NCBI GenBank assembly: GCA_019118765.1
Contig: DWYI01000019.1
Coordinates: forward strand, 1-59,067
Direction of reading: 5' to 3'
Origin: Candidatus Allofournierella merdavium
GTDB lineage: Bacteria; Bacillota; Clostridia; Oscillospirales; Ruminococcaceae
DNA length: 59,067 nucleotides
Shown one piece after another: positions 14,761-23,732 of the stretch (position 1 is its first letter; each line of letters begins with the position of its first letter). The notes below the pieces were generated by a model that saw nothing but the letters and a program-made list of their open reading frames with translations, searched no databases and was not told where the DNA came from. Made by a program: the position numbers and the translations under genes.

Positions 14761-14854
14761 GCCGCAACCCGGCGGTCCACGGCCAGGGCGGCAGGCAGCG
14801 CGGCGGAGCAGGCACGGGGCGGCGGGGCAAGCCGGTCTCTCTCGCCGGGCAGAG

Positions 14855-14899
14855 CAAAGCGCCCCTCCGGGCCCGCAAGGGTCCCGGAGGGGCGCTTTG
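14855..14899. terminator. Strong hairpin after spoIIE
   Basis: Perfect 17-bp stem (CAAAGCGCCCCTCCGGG at 14855-14871, complement at 14883-14899), 16 nt beyond the spoIIE stop. T-runs are weak on both sides. Confidence 0.65.
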
Positions 14900-14914
14900 T
14901 TGTGAAAGCCGCGG

Positions 14915-17194
14915 TCACACCGCCTTTTCCAGCGCCAGCACCGCCACGGTGATGTCGTCCGGGCGGGCGCTGCGGCTGGCCCGGCCTTTGGCCATGTCCG
15001 CCAGAATGCGGGCGATCTCGGCGGGGGTGCTGCCCATGGCGGCGCAGAGTTCCAGCTGCTGGCAGATCCAGCCGGGGCCGTCCACCAGCGCCCCGTCGCT
15101 CACCAGCACCACCAGTTCCTTCTCATGCAGGGTCAGGGTGTGCTGCGCGCCCACCACGCTGCTCAGGATGCCCACCGGCAGGCCGGCGGCCTCCACCGGT
15201 TCCGCCTTGCCGCCCCGCACCAGGAAGGTGGGGCAGGCCCCCGCCTTGTACAGGCTGGCCCGCCCGGTGTAGAGGTCCACACTCACCAGGTCCAGGGTGG
15301 CGGCGCTCTCCTCGTCGCTCTTGAGGGACAGCGCCACATTCACCAGCCGCGCGGCGCTCTCGGCGCAAAAGCCCGCTTTCAGCAGCTTTGCGGCCAGGGT
15401 GCAGGCCAGAGTGCCGTCGATGGCGGCGGGCTTGCCCACCCCCATGCCGTCGCAGAGCAGCAGGTGGGCGTTGCCAAAGGCGTCGCAGAACTGCTGCACC
15501 GCGTCGCCGCATGCCTCCTCCCGGGCGGGATAGGCCGCCAGGCCGAACACCGGGTCATACACCGCTTTTTCGGTGAGGGTAAGGGTGGTGATCGGGCCGG
15601 CGTGATCCACCCCGAAGGGCGCCAGCGCCCGGTGACAGATACCGGCGGCCTCCTTGGAAAGTTCCGCCAGTTCCTCGTGGGAGAAGGCGGTGCGGTTGAC
15701 GCTCACCGTGCCCCGCAGCCGTCCGGAGGCGTCGTAGCCCAGCTGCACCTCCAGCGGCTCCAGCCCCAGGGAGGCGAACAGCGCCGACAGCCGGGCGGTC
15801 TTGCCCTCGTCGGGGGCGACGGTCTGCCCCAGCTGGCCCGCCATCTGCCCCAGGGCCTGCGCCATGGCGGTGTACTGCTCGGTGAGGGCGCTGCGCATCG
15901 CCTGCGCCCTCACCCGGCTCTCCCGCCGGCTGCGGTAAAGGGTATAGGCCCGCCCCGCCGCGCTGCACAGTTCCACCGGATGCACACAGCGGCAGAACTG
16001 GCCCGGCAGCTGCTCCAGCGCCGCCCGGCCCTGCTGCTCCAGAATGGGCTTGAGGCGCAGAAAGCCATCCACCGTGTCGGAGTAATTCTCCACCCAGCAG
16101 CGCTCCCGCTGGCCGCAGCCCCGGCAGAGTTCCTCCGCCACATGATCCATCACCCAGTTGTAGCTCTCCCCTTTTTTGGGCAGGGTCTTGTAAACGCTGT
16201 CCACCGTGTCGGCGATGCCGATGAGGGCCCGGGCCACATGCTCCAGCTGCCCCACGGCGCTCGCCACCCGGGGCCGCGCCGCGCTCTCCGCCGCCTGCTC
16301 GGCCTGGCCGGGCAGCGCCGCCAGCCAGCGGCGGGGCAGGGCGAAGAAGGCCGCCTCGGCCAGGGCCGCGCTGGCCAGAAAGCCCAGCAGCGCCGCGGGT
16401 GCGGGCGCGGCCAGACTGCACAGCACCGCCGTGCCCAGGAACACCGCGCCGCTGCCCATCCGCTCGCCGGGGGTGAAGAAGGCGGCGGCAAGGCAGCCCG
16501 CCGTCACCCCGAGGCCGGCAAAGGCCAAGTCCGGATCGGCGGCGGCCAGCATCACCGCCCCCACCGCGCACAGGGCGGCGCAGTCCCGCACACGCCCCCG
16601 ATAGGCCAGCCACAGCCCCGCCGCCGCCAGCACCGTCACCCCTGGCTCCAGGGGGCCTGCGGGCAGGGCGCAGAGGGCGGGCAATGCCAGCATCGCCAAC
16701 GGAAAGGCCTGTCCCGCCAGAGGCTGTGACAGGCGGGGCCGGGTGCGGGCCGTCTTGACCAGGGCAAAGCCGGCCGCCCCGGCCAGCAGCGCAGCCCCCA
16801 GGGTGGCAAAGGCCGCCGCCGGGGTGGACAGCCCCGCCATGGACAACATCAGCTGCACCAGCAACAGGGTGCCGCAGCCGGCGGCGGCCGCCGGCCAGAA
16901 TACGGTGCGGAAGAGCCAGCGCCCGGCCAGCGCGGAAGCCAGCGCCGCCAACCAGCGCAGACTGTCCACCGGGTCCAGCAGGGCCAGGTACCCCAGAGCC
17001 GCCCCCGCTGCGGCGCTTTGCAGCCAGCTTTGCCCCGCCCCCAGCACCAGGGCCAGCCCGAAGGGGTGCAGCCCGCCGAAAACGCCCCCCGCCGCCAGGG
17101 CGAAGCCGCTGCCTCCCGCCGCCAACTGCCACAGGGCCGGGCCCGCCTGCTCCAGCCGCCGGCGCAGGCGCAGGGCGCGCAAGTGTTCGTTCAT
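14915..17194 (-). CDS. spoIIE: Stage II sporulation protein E (SpoIIE-type PPM phosphatase)
   Basis: A 759-residue membrane-anchored Ser/Thr phosphatase. In spore formers it dephosphorylates SpoIIAA at the septum, leading to release of sigma-F. Around ten hydrophobic helices fill residues 20-310. A central regulatory region includes a Cys pair segment CRGCGQRERCW. A C-terminal PP2C-type domain (about 550-759) carries CDGMGVG with a metal-binding Asp, VSDGALVDG, and RPDDITVAVLAL at the end. The start is the ATG at 17194 with GAGGTGG upstream; the long in-frame upstream extension is low-complexity and has no RBS. Its presence, with a SigH-like gene in this window, implies sporulation capacity or its recent loss. 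Confidence 0.92.
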   Translation of the reverse strand: MNEHLRALRLRRRLEQAGPALWQLAAGGSGFALAAGGVFGGLHPFGLALVLGAGQSWLQSAAAGAALGYLALLDPVDSLRWLAALASALAGRWLFRTVFWPAAAAGCGTLLLVQLMLSMAGLSTPAAAFATLGAALLAGAAGFALVKTARTRPRLSQPLAGQAFPLAMLALPALCALPAGPLEPGVTVLAAAGLWLAYRGRVRDCAALCAVGAVMLAAADPDLAFAGLGVTAGCLAAAFFTPGERMGSGAVFLGTAVLCSLAAPAPAALLGFLASAALAEAAFFALPRRWLAALPGQAEQAAESAARPRVASAVGQLEHVARALIGIADTVDSVYKTLPKKGESYNWVMDHVAEELCRGCGQRERCWVENYSDTVDGFLRLKPILEQQGRAALEQLPGQFCRCVHPVELCSAAGRAYTLYRSRRESRVRAQAMRSALTEQYTAMAQALGQMAGQLGQTVAPDEGKTARLSALFASLGLEPLEVQLGYDASGRLRGTVSVNRTAFSHEELAELSKEAAGICHRALAPFGVDHAGPITTLTLTEKAVYDPVFGLAAYPAREEACGDAVQQFCDAFGNAHLLLCDGMGVGKPAAIDGTLACTLAAKLLKAGFCAESAARLVNVALSLKSDEESAATLDLVSVDLYTGRASLYKAGACPTFLVRGGKAEPVEAAGLPVGILSSVVGAQHTLTLHEKELVVLVSDGALVDGPGWICQQLELCAAMGSTPAEIARILADMAKGRASRSARPDDITVAVLALEKAV

Positions 17195-17561
17195 CTTCTT
17201 CCACCTCGTTTTTCGTCCTTTTTGGTTGTCAGCGCGGCGGCGGCCCGTGTCCCTATGTACGGCGGGCCGCCGCGACTGCTGTGGTACCACCGGCGGGCGT
17301 CTGCCGCCGGCATTCATCCCCAGTATAGCCCCCGCTCCCTCCGCTTTTTGCCGCAGCCCGTCGCAAGCGCAAAATGCGGCAAAACTTCCCCTTTCCCCCG
17401 TTTTTCGGCCGCCCGCATATTCCCCGTTTTTGCCCCTTCGCCCGCCGCTTCCCGCCCCGCTCTTTGCCGCACCCGTCCGGGCCGGGGACGGGTGCTTACC
17501 GGCCTTCGTTTGCCTTCCGTCCGCCGACGTGGTATACTTCCGCCAGAGAGGAGGAGGCGCC
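17195..17561. other. Intergenic region upstream of spoIIE and the GNAT gene
   Basis: A gene-free stretch of 367 bp between divergent genes. It holds a GC-rich inverted repeat near 17230-17275, a GGTGGTACCAC element that resembles but does not form a T-box, and a -10 TATACT (17533-17538) for the GNAT gene preceded by TTGCC-like bases. I see no small ORF. Confidence 0.5.
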
Positions 17562-18041
17562 ATGGCATTGTGTCTTCGCCCCACCGGCGGGCGGGACGCG
17601 GCGGTCATCGCCGCCATTTACAATTCGAATCCCGACTTTCTCACCCACCACCTCGGGCGCAGCCGGGTGGACGAGGCCTTTCTCCGCGCCGAACTGGAGG
17701 AGATGGCCCGGGCGGGCTTTGCCTCCTTCCTGATCACCGAGGGAACGGGCGGCCCCGTGGTGGCCGCGGCGGGTGTGCGGGGCGGCGAGACCGCCTATCT
17801 CTCGCTGCTCATTCTGGCCCGCGCCGCCCAGGGCCGGGGGCTGGGGCGGCGGTGCGCCGCCCTGCTGGAGGAACATCTGCGCTCCGGCGGCAGCCGGCGG
17901 GTGCGCATCGACGTGGTGGACGGCCATCCCGGCAGTCCCCTGCCCTTCTGGCAGCGGCTGGGCTACGCCGGCAGCCAGCGGGTGAACCTCACCTGGGGCG
18001 GCAAGACCAGCTCCGCCCTGGTGCTGTACAAAGCGCTGTGA
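17562..18041 (+). CDS. GNAT-family N-acetyltransferase
   Basis: A 159-residue acetyl-CoA-dependent acetyltransferase. The GNAT fold is indicated by the acetyl-CoA-binding motif A, ILARAAQGRGLGRRCAALL (Q/RxxGxG/A), followed by VRIDVVDGHPGSPLPFWQRLGYAG with the typical aromatic-Gly end. The ATG at 17562 follows GAGGAGG. The substrate cannot be predicted. It stands alone between spoIIE (divergent) and the NifX-like gene. Confidence 0.85.
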   Translation: MALCLRPTGGRDAAVIAAIYNSNPDFLTHHLGRSRVDEAFLRAELEEMARAGFASFLITEGTGGPVVAAAGVRGGETAYLSLLILARAAQGRGLGRRCAALLEEHLRSGGSRRVRIDVVDGHPGSPLPFWQRLGYAGSQRVNLTWGGKTSSALVLYKAL

Positions 18042-18120
18042 GCCTTGCGGGGCATGTCGTCTTCCGCACCTGCGGGGACGGCCTTCCCCGCTGTCCGGGG
18101 CAAGGGCCCGTGCCCTTCCC

Positions 18121-18149
18121 TTGACTTTTTCCGCCCCGGGGGCCATAAT
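18121..18149 (+). promoter_or_regulatory. Promoter of the NifX-like gene
   Basis: TTGACT (18121-18126), 17 bp, CATAAT (18144-18149), about 55 nt upstream of the start codon. Confidence 0.75.
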
Positions 18150-18203
18150 GGGAGCAAAACAGGGCGGCCGGACGGGCCGCCCTTCCAAAGGAGCATTGGA
18201 TCT

Positions 18204-18584
18204 ATGAAAATCGCGATTCCCTATGAGGCGGGCCAGGTCTTTCAGCATTTCGGCCACAGCGCCGCCTTCATGATCTACGAGGCAGAAGCGGGCAAGGTGA
18301 CGGGCAGCGCCCTGCTGCCCGCGAACGGCAGCGGCCACGGGGCGCTGGCGGGGCTGCTGGCGGCAAACGGCGTGGACGCCCTGGTCTGCGGCGGCATCGG
18401 CGGCGGGGCCCGTACCGCCCTGGCCGCGGCAGGCATCACGGTATATCCCGGCGTGACCGGCAGCGCCGACGCCGCGGCGGCCGCTTTGGCGGCGGGCACC
18501 CTGTCCTTTGACCCGGACGCCGCCTGCGCCCATCACGAAGGTCACGGCGAGGGCCACGCCTGCGGCGGCCACTGCGGCGATTGA
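18204..18584 (+). CDS. NifX/NifB-type dinitrogenase iron-molybdenum cofactor domain protein
   Basis: A 126-residue protein whose first 105 residues match the NifX/NafY-like fold (MKIAIPYEAGQVFQHFGHS, then VDALVCGGIGGGARTAL). The family binds iron-sulfur or FeMo-co-type clusters. In Clostridia such stand-alone genes are linked to Fe-S cluster or Mrp/ParA-type chaperones rather than nitrogenase. The C-terminus is a His/Cys-rich tail (HHEGHGEGHACGGHCGD) that probably binds metal. AAAGGAG precedes the ATG at 18204. No nitrogen-fixation genes are nearby, so a nitrogenase role is not supported. Confidence 0.85.
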   Translation: MKIAIPYEAGQVFQHFGHSAAFMIYEAEAGKVTGSALLPANGSGHGALAGLLAANGVDALVCGGIGGGARTALAAAGITVYPGVTGSADAAAAALAAGTLSFDPDAACAHHEGHGEGHACGGHCGD

Positions 18585-18672
18585 GGCGCTCACCTTTGCC
18601 CGCCGGCATCCCCGTGCCCCGGCACGGAGGAAAACCGGCGCAGCCCGGACCGACCATTCCCTTTACAGCGCA

Positions 18673-18711
18673 AAAAGAGGCTCCCGCCGCGATGCGGCGG
18701 GAGCCTCTTTT
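18673..18711. terminator. Bidirectional terminator between the NifX-like gene and prs
   Basis: Eighteen-bp perfect stem AAAAGAGGCTCCCGCCGC (18673-18690) with a 3-nt loop and complement to 18711, flanked by A- and T-runs. It serves both convergent genes. Confidence 0.9.
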
Positions 18712-18745
18712 GGGCACGATTATTACGAATTGTACAAATTACTGA

Positions 18746-19900
18746 TTATTTTACGCCGTAGCGCTGCAGCAGGGCCTCGATCTTGGCGTGGGGGTCGATG
18801 ATGCTGCTCACGCTCATGTCGTGGTTGATGGCCGCCACAAAGTAGGCGATGTACTTGGACACATCTACCTCGTGGAACCACTCGCGGCTCAGCAGGTCGG
18901 GGGTGCGGTAGGTCAGGTTGGTGCCGAACACACCGCTGATGATGCCGTCCTCATAGGCTTTGTCGAACTCGGCCAGGCCGGCGGTGAAGATGGCGTAGGT
19001 GGCGTTGCAGTAGATGCGCTTGGCGCCCCGCTTCTTCAGTTCGTAGCCGATGTCCAGCATGCTCTCGCCGGAGGAGATGATGTCGTCGGCGATGAACACG
19101 TCCTTGCCCTCCACGCTCTCGCCCAGATACTCATGGGCAACGATGGGGTTGCGGCCGTTCACCACCCGGCTGTAATCCCGGCGCTTGTAGAACATGCCCA
19201 GGTTCACGCCCAGCACGCTGGCGTAGTACATGTTCCGGTTGATGGCACCCTCGTCGGGGCTGATGACCATGAAGCTGTCCGGGGTGGGGCGGAAGTCCGG
19301 GATGTTCTTGAACATCGACTTCATCACCTGGTAGGTGGGCATCACGTTGTCCATGCCCATCAGGGGCACCGCATTGGACACCCGGGGATCGTGGGCGTCG
19401 AAGGTGATGATGTTGGACACTCCCATGCTCTGCAGCTCCTGCAGGGCGTAGGCGCAGTCCAGACTTTCCCGGTAGGTGCGGCGGTGCTGGCGGCTGCCGT
19501 AGAGCAGCGGCATGATGACGGTGATGCGGTGGGCCTTGCCGCTGGCGGCCTGGATCAGGCGCTTCAGATCCTGGTAGTGGTCGTCGGGGCTCATGTTGTT
19601 CTCGGTGCCGAACAGCCGGTACTTGCAGCTGTAGTTGCCCACGTCCACCACGAAATAGAGGTCGTCGCCCCGGACGGTGCTCTTGATCACGCCCTTGCCG
19701 TCGCCGGAGGAAAAGCGGGGGCACTCGCTGGGGATGATGAAGGTCTCCTTGTTCATGCCCTTCCGGTTGGCCCAGCGGACCAGATGGCTGTCGATCAGCG
19801 CGGTCAGCTCATGGGCGCCGGGGGTAGCGATGAGACCCAGATCAGCAACGCCGTTGCCGTCGATGAAAAACTCGCTTCCGCTGTGCTGCTGCTGCTCCAT
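18746..19900 (-). CDS. prs: Ribose-phosphate pyrophosphokinase, long atypical form
   Basis: A 384-residue enzyme expected to make PRPP from ribose-5-phosphate and ATP for nucleotide, His and Trp synthesis. Signatures are an N-terminal phosphoribosyltransferase-like half, FDAHDPRVSNAVP, ISPDEGAINRN, the flexible-loop-like KRRDYSRVVNGRN, and the PRPP loop DVFIADDIISSGESM. It is about 65 residues longer than the usual 317-residue Prs, and the loop sequences diverge from classical VSPDxGG and DDMIDTAGT. It therefore belongs to a variant subfamily. The start is the ATG at 19900 with AGGAG about 12 nt upstream. It is convergent with the NifX-like gene. Confidence 0.87.
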   Translation of the reverse strand: MEQQQHSGSEFFIDGNGVADLGLIATPGAHELTALIDSHLVRWANRKGMNKETFIIPSECPRFSSGDGKGVIKSTVRGDDLYFVVDVGNYSCKYRLFGTENNMSPDDHYQDLKRLIQAASGKAHRITVIMPLLYGSRQHRRTYRESLDCAYALQELQSMGVSNIITFDAHDPRVSNAVPLMGMDNVMPTYQVMKSMFKNIPDFRPTPDSFMVISPDEGAINRNMYYASVLGVNLGMFYKRRDYSRVVNGRNPIVAHEYLGESVEGKDVFIADDIISSGESMLDIGYELKKRGAKRIYCNATYAIFTAGLAEFDKAYEDGIISGVFGTNLTYRTPDLLSREWFHEVDVSKYIAYFVAAINHDMSVSSIIDPHAKIEALLQRYGVK

Positions 19901-20117
19901 TCCAACAAACAACTCCTGTTCTTTTTTCAATTCCGGCCCGGCTGCGCCAGGCAACGATTTTCACAACATCATATTAACATACTTTTTGCGAAAGGAACAG
20001 CACTCTGCGCGTTTTTCGGCATTTTCTTCGTCCAGCGCAACGCGGTACGACCGCAATGGCCCAAAAATTGGGGAATATGCCCAAAAACGCTCTGTGCCCC
20101 CCCCCTTTCACAAGCAA

Positions 20118-20153
20118 CAGCCGCCCCCGTTCCCGAGGGAACAGGGGCGGCTG
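20118..20153 (-). terminator. Hairpin after rplQ
   Basis: Long inverted repeat CAGCCGCCCCCGTTCCC and near-complement (20118-20153), 23 nt past the last gene of the ribosomal cluster. On the minus strand it is followed by TTGCTTGT. Confidence 0.65.
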
Positions 20154-20175
20154 AAAACGCTCGTTCGCGCTGGGC

Positions 20176-20517
20176 TCAGACCAGCTCGATGATGGCCATC
20201 TCGGCGGCGTCGCCGCGGCGGGGGCCGATCTTGACGATGCGGGTGTAGCCGCCGTTGCGGTCGGCATACTTGGGGCCGTACTCGTCGATGACCTTCTTGG
20301 CCACGGTCTCCTTGGTGATGTAGGAGTAGACCTGACGCTTGGCGTGCAGCTCCTCCTTCTTCCCCAGGGTCACCATCTTCTCGGCCATGGAACGAACTTC
20401 CTTGGCACGGGTGACGGTGGTCTCGATCTTGCCATTTTCAAACAGGTAGGTGACCATGGCGCGCAGCATGGCGCTGCGGTGCTCGCTGGTCCTGCCGAGT
20501 TTTCTGGTACCGGGCAT
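20176..20517 (-). CDS. rplQ: 50S ribosomal protein L17 (bL17)
   Basis: A 113-residue protein of the large subunit near the peptide exit tunnel. The start [19 protein letters not shown] and [18 protein letters not shown] are family hallmarks. It is the last gene of the cluster, 23 nt after rpoA, as in most Firmicutes. Confidence 0.97.
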   Translation of the reverse strand: MPGTRKLGRTSEHRSAMLRAMVTYLFENGKIETTVTRAKEVRSMAEKMVTLGKKEELHAKRQVYSYITKETVAKKVIDEYGPKYADRNGGYTRIVKIGPRRGDAAEMAIIELV

Positions 20518-20540
20518 CCCGTTTCACTCCTTTGCAGTAA

Positions 20541-21497
20541 TTACTCGTCGTCTTTGGTAAGGGTAAAGCCCAGAGAATCAAGCTTGGCCATGACCTCTTC
20601 CAGGCTCTTGCGGCCGAGGTTGCGGACCTTCATCATCTCGTCCTCGGACTTGTTGATCAAATCTTCCACGGTGTTGATGCCCGCGCGCTTGAGGCAGTTG
20701 AAGGAACGCACCGACAGATCCAGCTCCTCGATGGTCATCTCCAAGGCCTTTTCCTTGCCCTTGTCGTCCTTCTCCACCATGATCTCGGCGCCGATGGCCT
20801 CCTCCGACAGGTTCACGAACAGGTTCAGATGCTCGGTGAGCACCCGGGCCGCCAGGCTCACCGCCTCTTTGGCGTTGATGGTGCCGTCGGTCCACACCTC
20901 GATGGTGAGTTTGTCGTAGTCGGTGATCTGGCCAACGCGGGTGTTATCCACGGTGTAGTTGACCTTCAGAACAGGGGTGTAGATGCTGTCGACGGGCAGA
21001 ACGTTCAGATCGTTCTTCTCCATCAGCAGCTGCTTGTTGCGCTCAGCGGGCACATAGCCCCGGCCCTTGTCGAAGGTGAGCTCCATCACGAGCTTGCCGC
21101 CTTCGTCCAGGGTGGCGATGTGCCATTCGGGGTTGAGCACCTCGATCTCATCGCTGGGTTTGATGCTGCCAGCAGTAACCTCACACTCACCGGACGCCTC
21201 GATGCGCACGGTGACAGGGCCGTCGGCGTAGAGTTTGGCGGCGATGCCCTTGAGGTTCAGAACGATCTCGGTCACGTCTTCCTTGACGCCGGGGACCGTG
21301 CTGAACTCGTGAACGACGCCGTCGATCTTAACGCTGGTGACGGCTACACCGGGAAGCGACGAGAGCAGGACGCGCCGTAAGCTGTTGCCCAGGGTGGTAC
21401 CAAAGCCTCGCTCCAACGGCTCCACGACAAACTTGCCGTAACGGCCGTCGGGCGACAGGCTCGCGGTATCGATCCGGGGGCGTTCGATCTCCATCAT
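20541..21497 (-). CDS. rpoA: RNA polymerase alpha subunit
   Basis: A 318-residue subunit. The N-terminal domain (about 1-230) dimerises to start polymerase assembly, with [28 protein letters not shown] as the signature (split here: [14 protein letters not shown]). The C-terminal domain (about 250-318) binds UP elements and activators, with [15 protein letters not shown] and [16 protein letters not shown] lies 8 nt before the first of two ATGs at 21497. It is flanked by rpsD and rplQ in normal alpha-operon order. Confidence 0.98.
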   Translation of the reverse strand: MMEIERPRIDTASLSPDGRYGKFVVEPLERGFGTTLGNSLRRVLLSSLPGVAVTSVKIDGVVHEFSTVPGVKEDVTEIVLNLKGIAAKLYADGPVTVRIEASGECEVTAGSIKPSDEIEVLNPEWHIATLDEGGKLVMELTFDKGRGYVPAERNKQLLMEKNDLNVLPVDSIYTPVLKVNYTVDNTRVGQITDYDKLTIEVWTDGTINAKEAVSLAARVLTEHLNLFVNLSEEAIGAEIMVEKDDKGKEKALEMTIEELDLSVRSFNCLKRAGINTVEDLINKSEDEMMKVRNLGRKSLEEVMAKLDSLGFTLTKDDE

Positions 21498-21569
21498 AAT
21501 TAAATCCTCCCTTGGCGGCCGGCCCCGAAAGGCCGGCCTGTAGTGTTCGCTTTCCCTTGGGTGAGTTTG

Positions 21570-22196
21570 TTACTTGGAGTACAACTCAACGATCAGGTGC
21601 TCGGCCACATCGAAGTCGATGTCGGCGCGGTCCGGCAGCTTGTCGACCACAACGCTCATCTTCTCGAGGTCCTTGGTCATCCAGCCGGGCACAGGGCGGG
21701 AGGCATTCTTCTCGGCGCACTCCTTCAGCTTGGCGCTGTCGGTGGTCTTCACTTCCACCTTGTCGCCGGCGGAGAGGAGGTAAGAGGGGATGTTCACGGT
21801 CTTGCCGTTCACGGTGAAGTGGCGATGCAGCACCAGCTGACGGGCTTCCTTGCGGCTCATGGCAAAGCCGGCGCGGTAGACCACGTTGTCCAGACGGCTC
21901 TCCAGGATGCGCAGCAGGTTCTCACCGGTCATGCCGCTCTTGCGCTCGGCCATGTCAAAGTAGTGGGCGAACTGGCTCTCCAGCACGCCGTAGTAGCGCT
22001 TCGCCTTCTGCTTGGCGCGCAGCTGCAGGCCATACTCACTGACCTTCTTGCGCATCTGGCCGGCGCCATGCTGGCCGGGCACAAAGCTGCGGCGCGCGAA
22101 CGCGCACTTGTCGGAATAGCAGCGCTCGCCTTTCAAAAACAGTTTCTGACCTTCGCGGCGGCACTGACGGCACACTGCGCCTGTATATCTTGCCAT
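21570..22196 (-). CDS. rpsD: 30S ribosomal protein S4 (uS4), zinc-binding form
   Basis: A 208-residue primary 16S rRNA-binding protein that nucleates small-subunit assembly. The N-terminus carries four cysteines (CRQC, then two more around residues 26-31) of the zinc-containing type. An S4 RNA-binding domain lies at about 95-160 with [20 protein letters not shown]4 of B. subtilis autoregulates its own mRNA. No such leader is evident here within the 20-nt gap to rpsK. Confidence 0.97.
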   Translation of the reverse strand: MARYTGAVCRQCRREGQKLFLKGERCYSDKCAFARRSFVPGQHGAGQMRKKVSEYGLQLRAKQKAKRYYGVLESQFAHYFDMAERKSGMTGENLLRILESRLDNVVYRAGFAMSRKEARQLVLHRHFTVNGKTVNIPSYLLSAGDKVEVKTTDSAKLKECAEKNASRPVPGWMTKDLEKMSVVVDKLPDRADIDFDVAEHLIVELYSK

Positions 22197-22215
22197 TCTT
22201 GTTCCTCCTTAAAAA

Positions 22216-22623
22216 TCAGATGCGGCGGCGCTTGGGCGGGCGGCAGCCATTGTGGGGGATGGGGGTCACGTCCTTGATCATGTTGACCTCGAGGCCCGTG
22301 GCCTGCAGCGCGCGGATGGCGGCTTCACGGCCGGCGCCGGGGCCCTTGACGTAGACCTCAACGGTCTTCATGCCATGCTCCATGGCCACCTTGGCGGCGG
22401 CCTCCGCCGCGGACTGGGCGGCGAAGGGAGTGCTCTTGCGGGAACCGCGGAAGTTCAGACCGCCGGAGCTGGCCCAGGAAACGGTGTTGCCCTGCGTATC
22501 GGTAATGGTAACGATGGTATTGTTGAAGGTGCTCTGGATATGCGCAGCGCCACGCTCGATGTTCTTGCGCTCGCGCCGCTTGGTACGCACAGCGCCCTTT
22601 TTAGCAGCAGCTTTAGTTGCCAT
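22216..22623 (-). CDS. rpsK: 30S ribosomal protein S11 (uS11)
   Basis: A 135-residue platform protein near the mRNA exit. The start is a basic Ala/Lys tail, then [37 protein letters not shown] and the end [14 protein letters not shown]. It lies 15 nt after rpsM. Confidence 0.97.
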   Translation of the reverse strand: MATKAAAKKGAVRTKRRERKNIERGAAHIQSTFNNTIVTITDTQGNTVSWASSGGLNFRGSRKSTPFAAQSAAEAAAKVAMEHGMKTVEVYVKGPGAGREAAIRALQATGLEVNMIKDVTPIPHNGCRPPKRRRI

Positions 22624-22638
22624 TTCTCTTGCTCCTCC

Positions 22639-23010
22639 TTACTTCTTCTTGTTCGCGACGGTGCGCTTCGGGCCCTTGCGGGTGCGAGCGTTGGTCTTGG
22701 TGCGCTGGCCGCGAACGGGCAGCCCCTTGCGATGGCGAACACCGCGGTAGCACTGGACCTCCACCAGGCGCTTGATGTCCAGCGCCACGTTGCGGCGCAG
22801 GTCGCCTTCCACGATGACGTTGTTCTTGTCCAGATACTCACGGATCAGGCCTTCCTGCTCGGCAGTCAGGTCCTTCACGCGGGTGTCGGGGTTGATGTTG
22901 GTGGCCGCCAGGATCTTCTTGGCGGTGCTGGGGCCAATGCCATAGATGTAAGTCAGGCCTACTTCCACCCGCTTTTCGCGGGGCAGGTCAACGCCGGCAA
23001 TACGTGCCAT
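22639..23010 (-). CDS. rpsM: 30S ribosomal protein S13 (uS13)
   Basis: A 123-residue head protein contacting the P-site tRNA and L5. Signatures are [21 protein letters not shown] (first residues) and [23 protein letters not shown]. It follows rpmJ across a GC-rich 90-nt gap with a small inverted repeat. Confidence 0.97.
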   Translation of the reverse strand: MARIAGVDLPREKRVEVGLTYIYGIGPSTAKKILAATNINPDTRVKDLTAEQEGLIREYLDKNNVIVEGDLRRNVALDIKRLVEVQCYRGVRHRKGLPVRGQRTKTNARTRKGPKRTVANKKK

Positions 23011-23100
23011 AGTTTCAAAAACCTCCTAAAATAACATCCCATGTCCGTGTCGGGGGCTGCGCCGGGAATCTACGCACTTGCCCCCCTGGCGCTTGGGGCC

Positions 23101-23214
23101 TTAGCCCTGGCGCTGCTTGTGCTTGGGGTTTTCGCAGATGACCATCACGCGACCTTTGCGCTTGATGACCTTGCATTTTTCGCAGATGGGTTTCACGGAA
23201 GGTTTGACCTTCAT
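23101..23214 (-). CDS. rpmJ: 50S ribosomal protein L36 (bL36), zinc form
   Basis: A 37-residue protein. It starts [15 protein letters not shown] and ends [13 protein letters not shown]. CxxC, the following Cys and His form the zinc site (C+ type). The ATG at 23214 has GGAGG upstream. It lies in its standard place between infA and rpsM. Confidence 0.97.
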   Translation of the reverse strand: MKVKPSVKPICEKCKVIKRKGRVMVICENPKHKQRQG

Positions 23215-23243
23215 ACTGATGAACCTCCTTTGTGCTTTGGCGC

Positions 23244-23462
23244 TTATTTCGAGCGCCAGGTGATGCGCCCCTTGGTGAGATCGTAGGGCGACATTTCCAG
23301 TGTAACCTTGTCCCCGGGCAGGATGCGGATGAAATTGGTCCGCAGTTTGCCGGAGATGTGCGCCAGCAACCGATGGCCGTTTGCCAGCTCCACCCGGAAG
23401 GTGGCGTTGGGCAGCGCCTCCACGACGGTGCCCTCAACTTCGATGACGTCTTCTTTAGACAA
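23244..23462 (-). CDS. infA: Translation initiation factor IF-1
   Basis: A 72-residue S1/OB-fold protein that occupies the A site during initiation. It reads [21 protein letters not shown] and ends KGRITWRSK, both family-typical. It is followed by rpmJ. Confidence 0.98.
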   Translation of the reverse strand: MSKEDVIEVEGTVVEALPNATFRVELANGHRLLAHISGKLRTNFIRILPGDKVTLEMSPYDLTKGRITWRSK

Positions 23463-23474
23463 ACTCTTCCCTCC

Positions 23475-23732
23475 TCATGGCTTTGCGGGGTGGAGGGCGT
23501 CGAACGCCTTCACCGCCGCTGCGAGCTGTTTGTCGGTTGCAAGGCTCTCGCCCCGCAGAACGGTTGCGGTGGGGGCCACATGCCTTATCTTTTTGGCCTT
23601 CGGCCGATCCAGTTTGCGCAGACTTCCGTCCGCGAGAAAAAGCATCTGGCCTTCGATTCCGATCACCGCAAAGGTCCGGCCCTTGTCCCGCCCGGCTTTG
23701 GAGCGGACCAGCTGGCCTTTTACAAAGTCCAT
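23475..23732 (-). CDS. KOW-domain RNA-binding protein (L14e/L27e-like)
   Basis: An 85-residue protein with an N-terminal KOW fold (DFVKGQLVRSKAGRDKGRTF), as found between map and infA in many Firmicutes and annotated as L14E/L6E/L27E-like. It probably binds RNA or the ribosome; the precise role is not established. The ATG at 23732 overlaps the end of map by 13 nt, with GGAGGGG upstream inside map. Confidence 0.88.
   Translation of the reverse strand: MDFVKGQLVRSKAGRDKGRTFAVIGIEGQMLFLADGSLRKLDRPKAKKIRHVAPTATVLRGESLATDKQLAAAVKAFDALHPAKP

Noticed and set aside
17240-17310. GGTGGTACCAC resembling the T-box antiterminator sequence upstream of spoIIE
   Set aside because: No Stem I specifier region, no AGGG before it and no terminator with U-run; spoIIE is not a T-box target.
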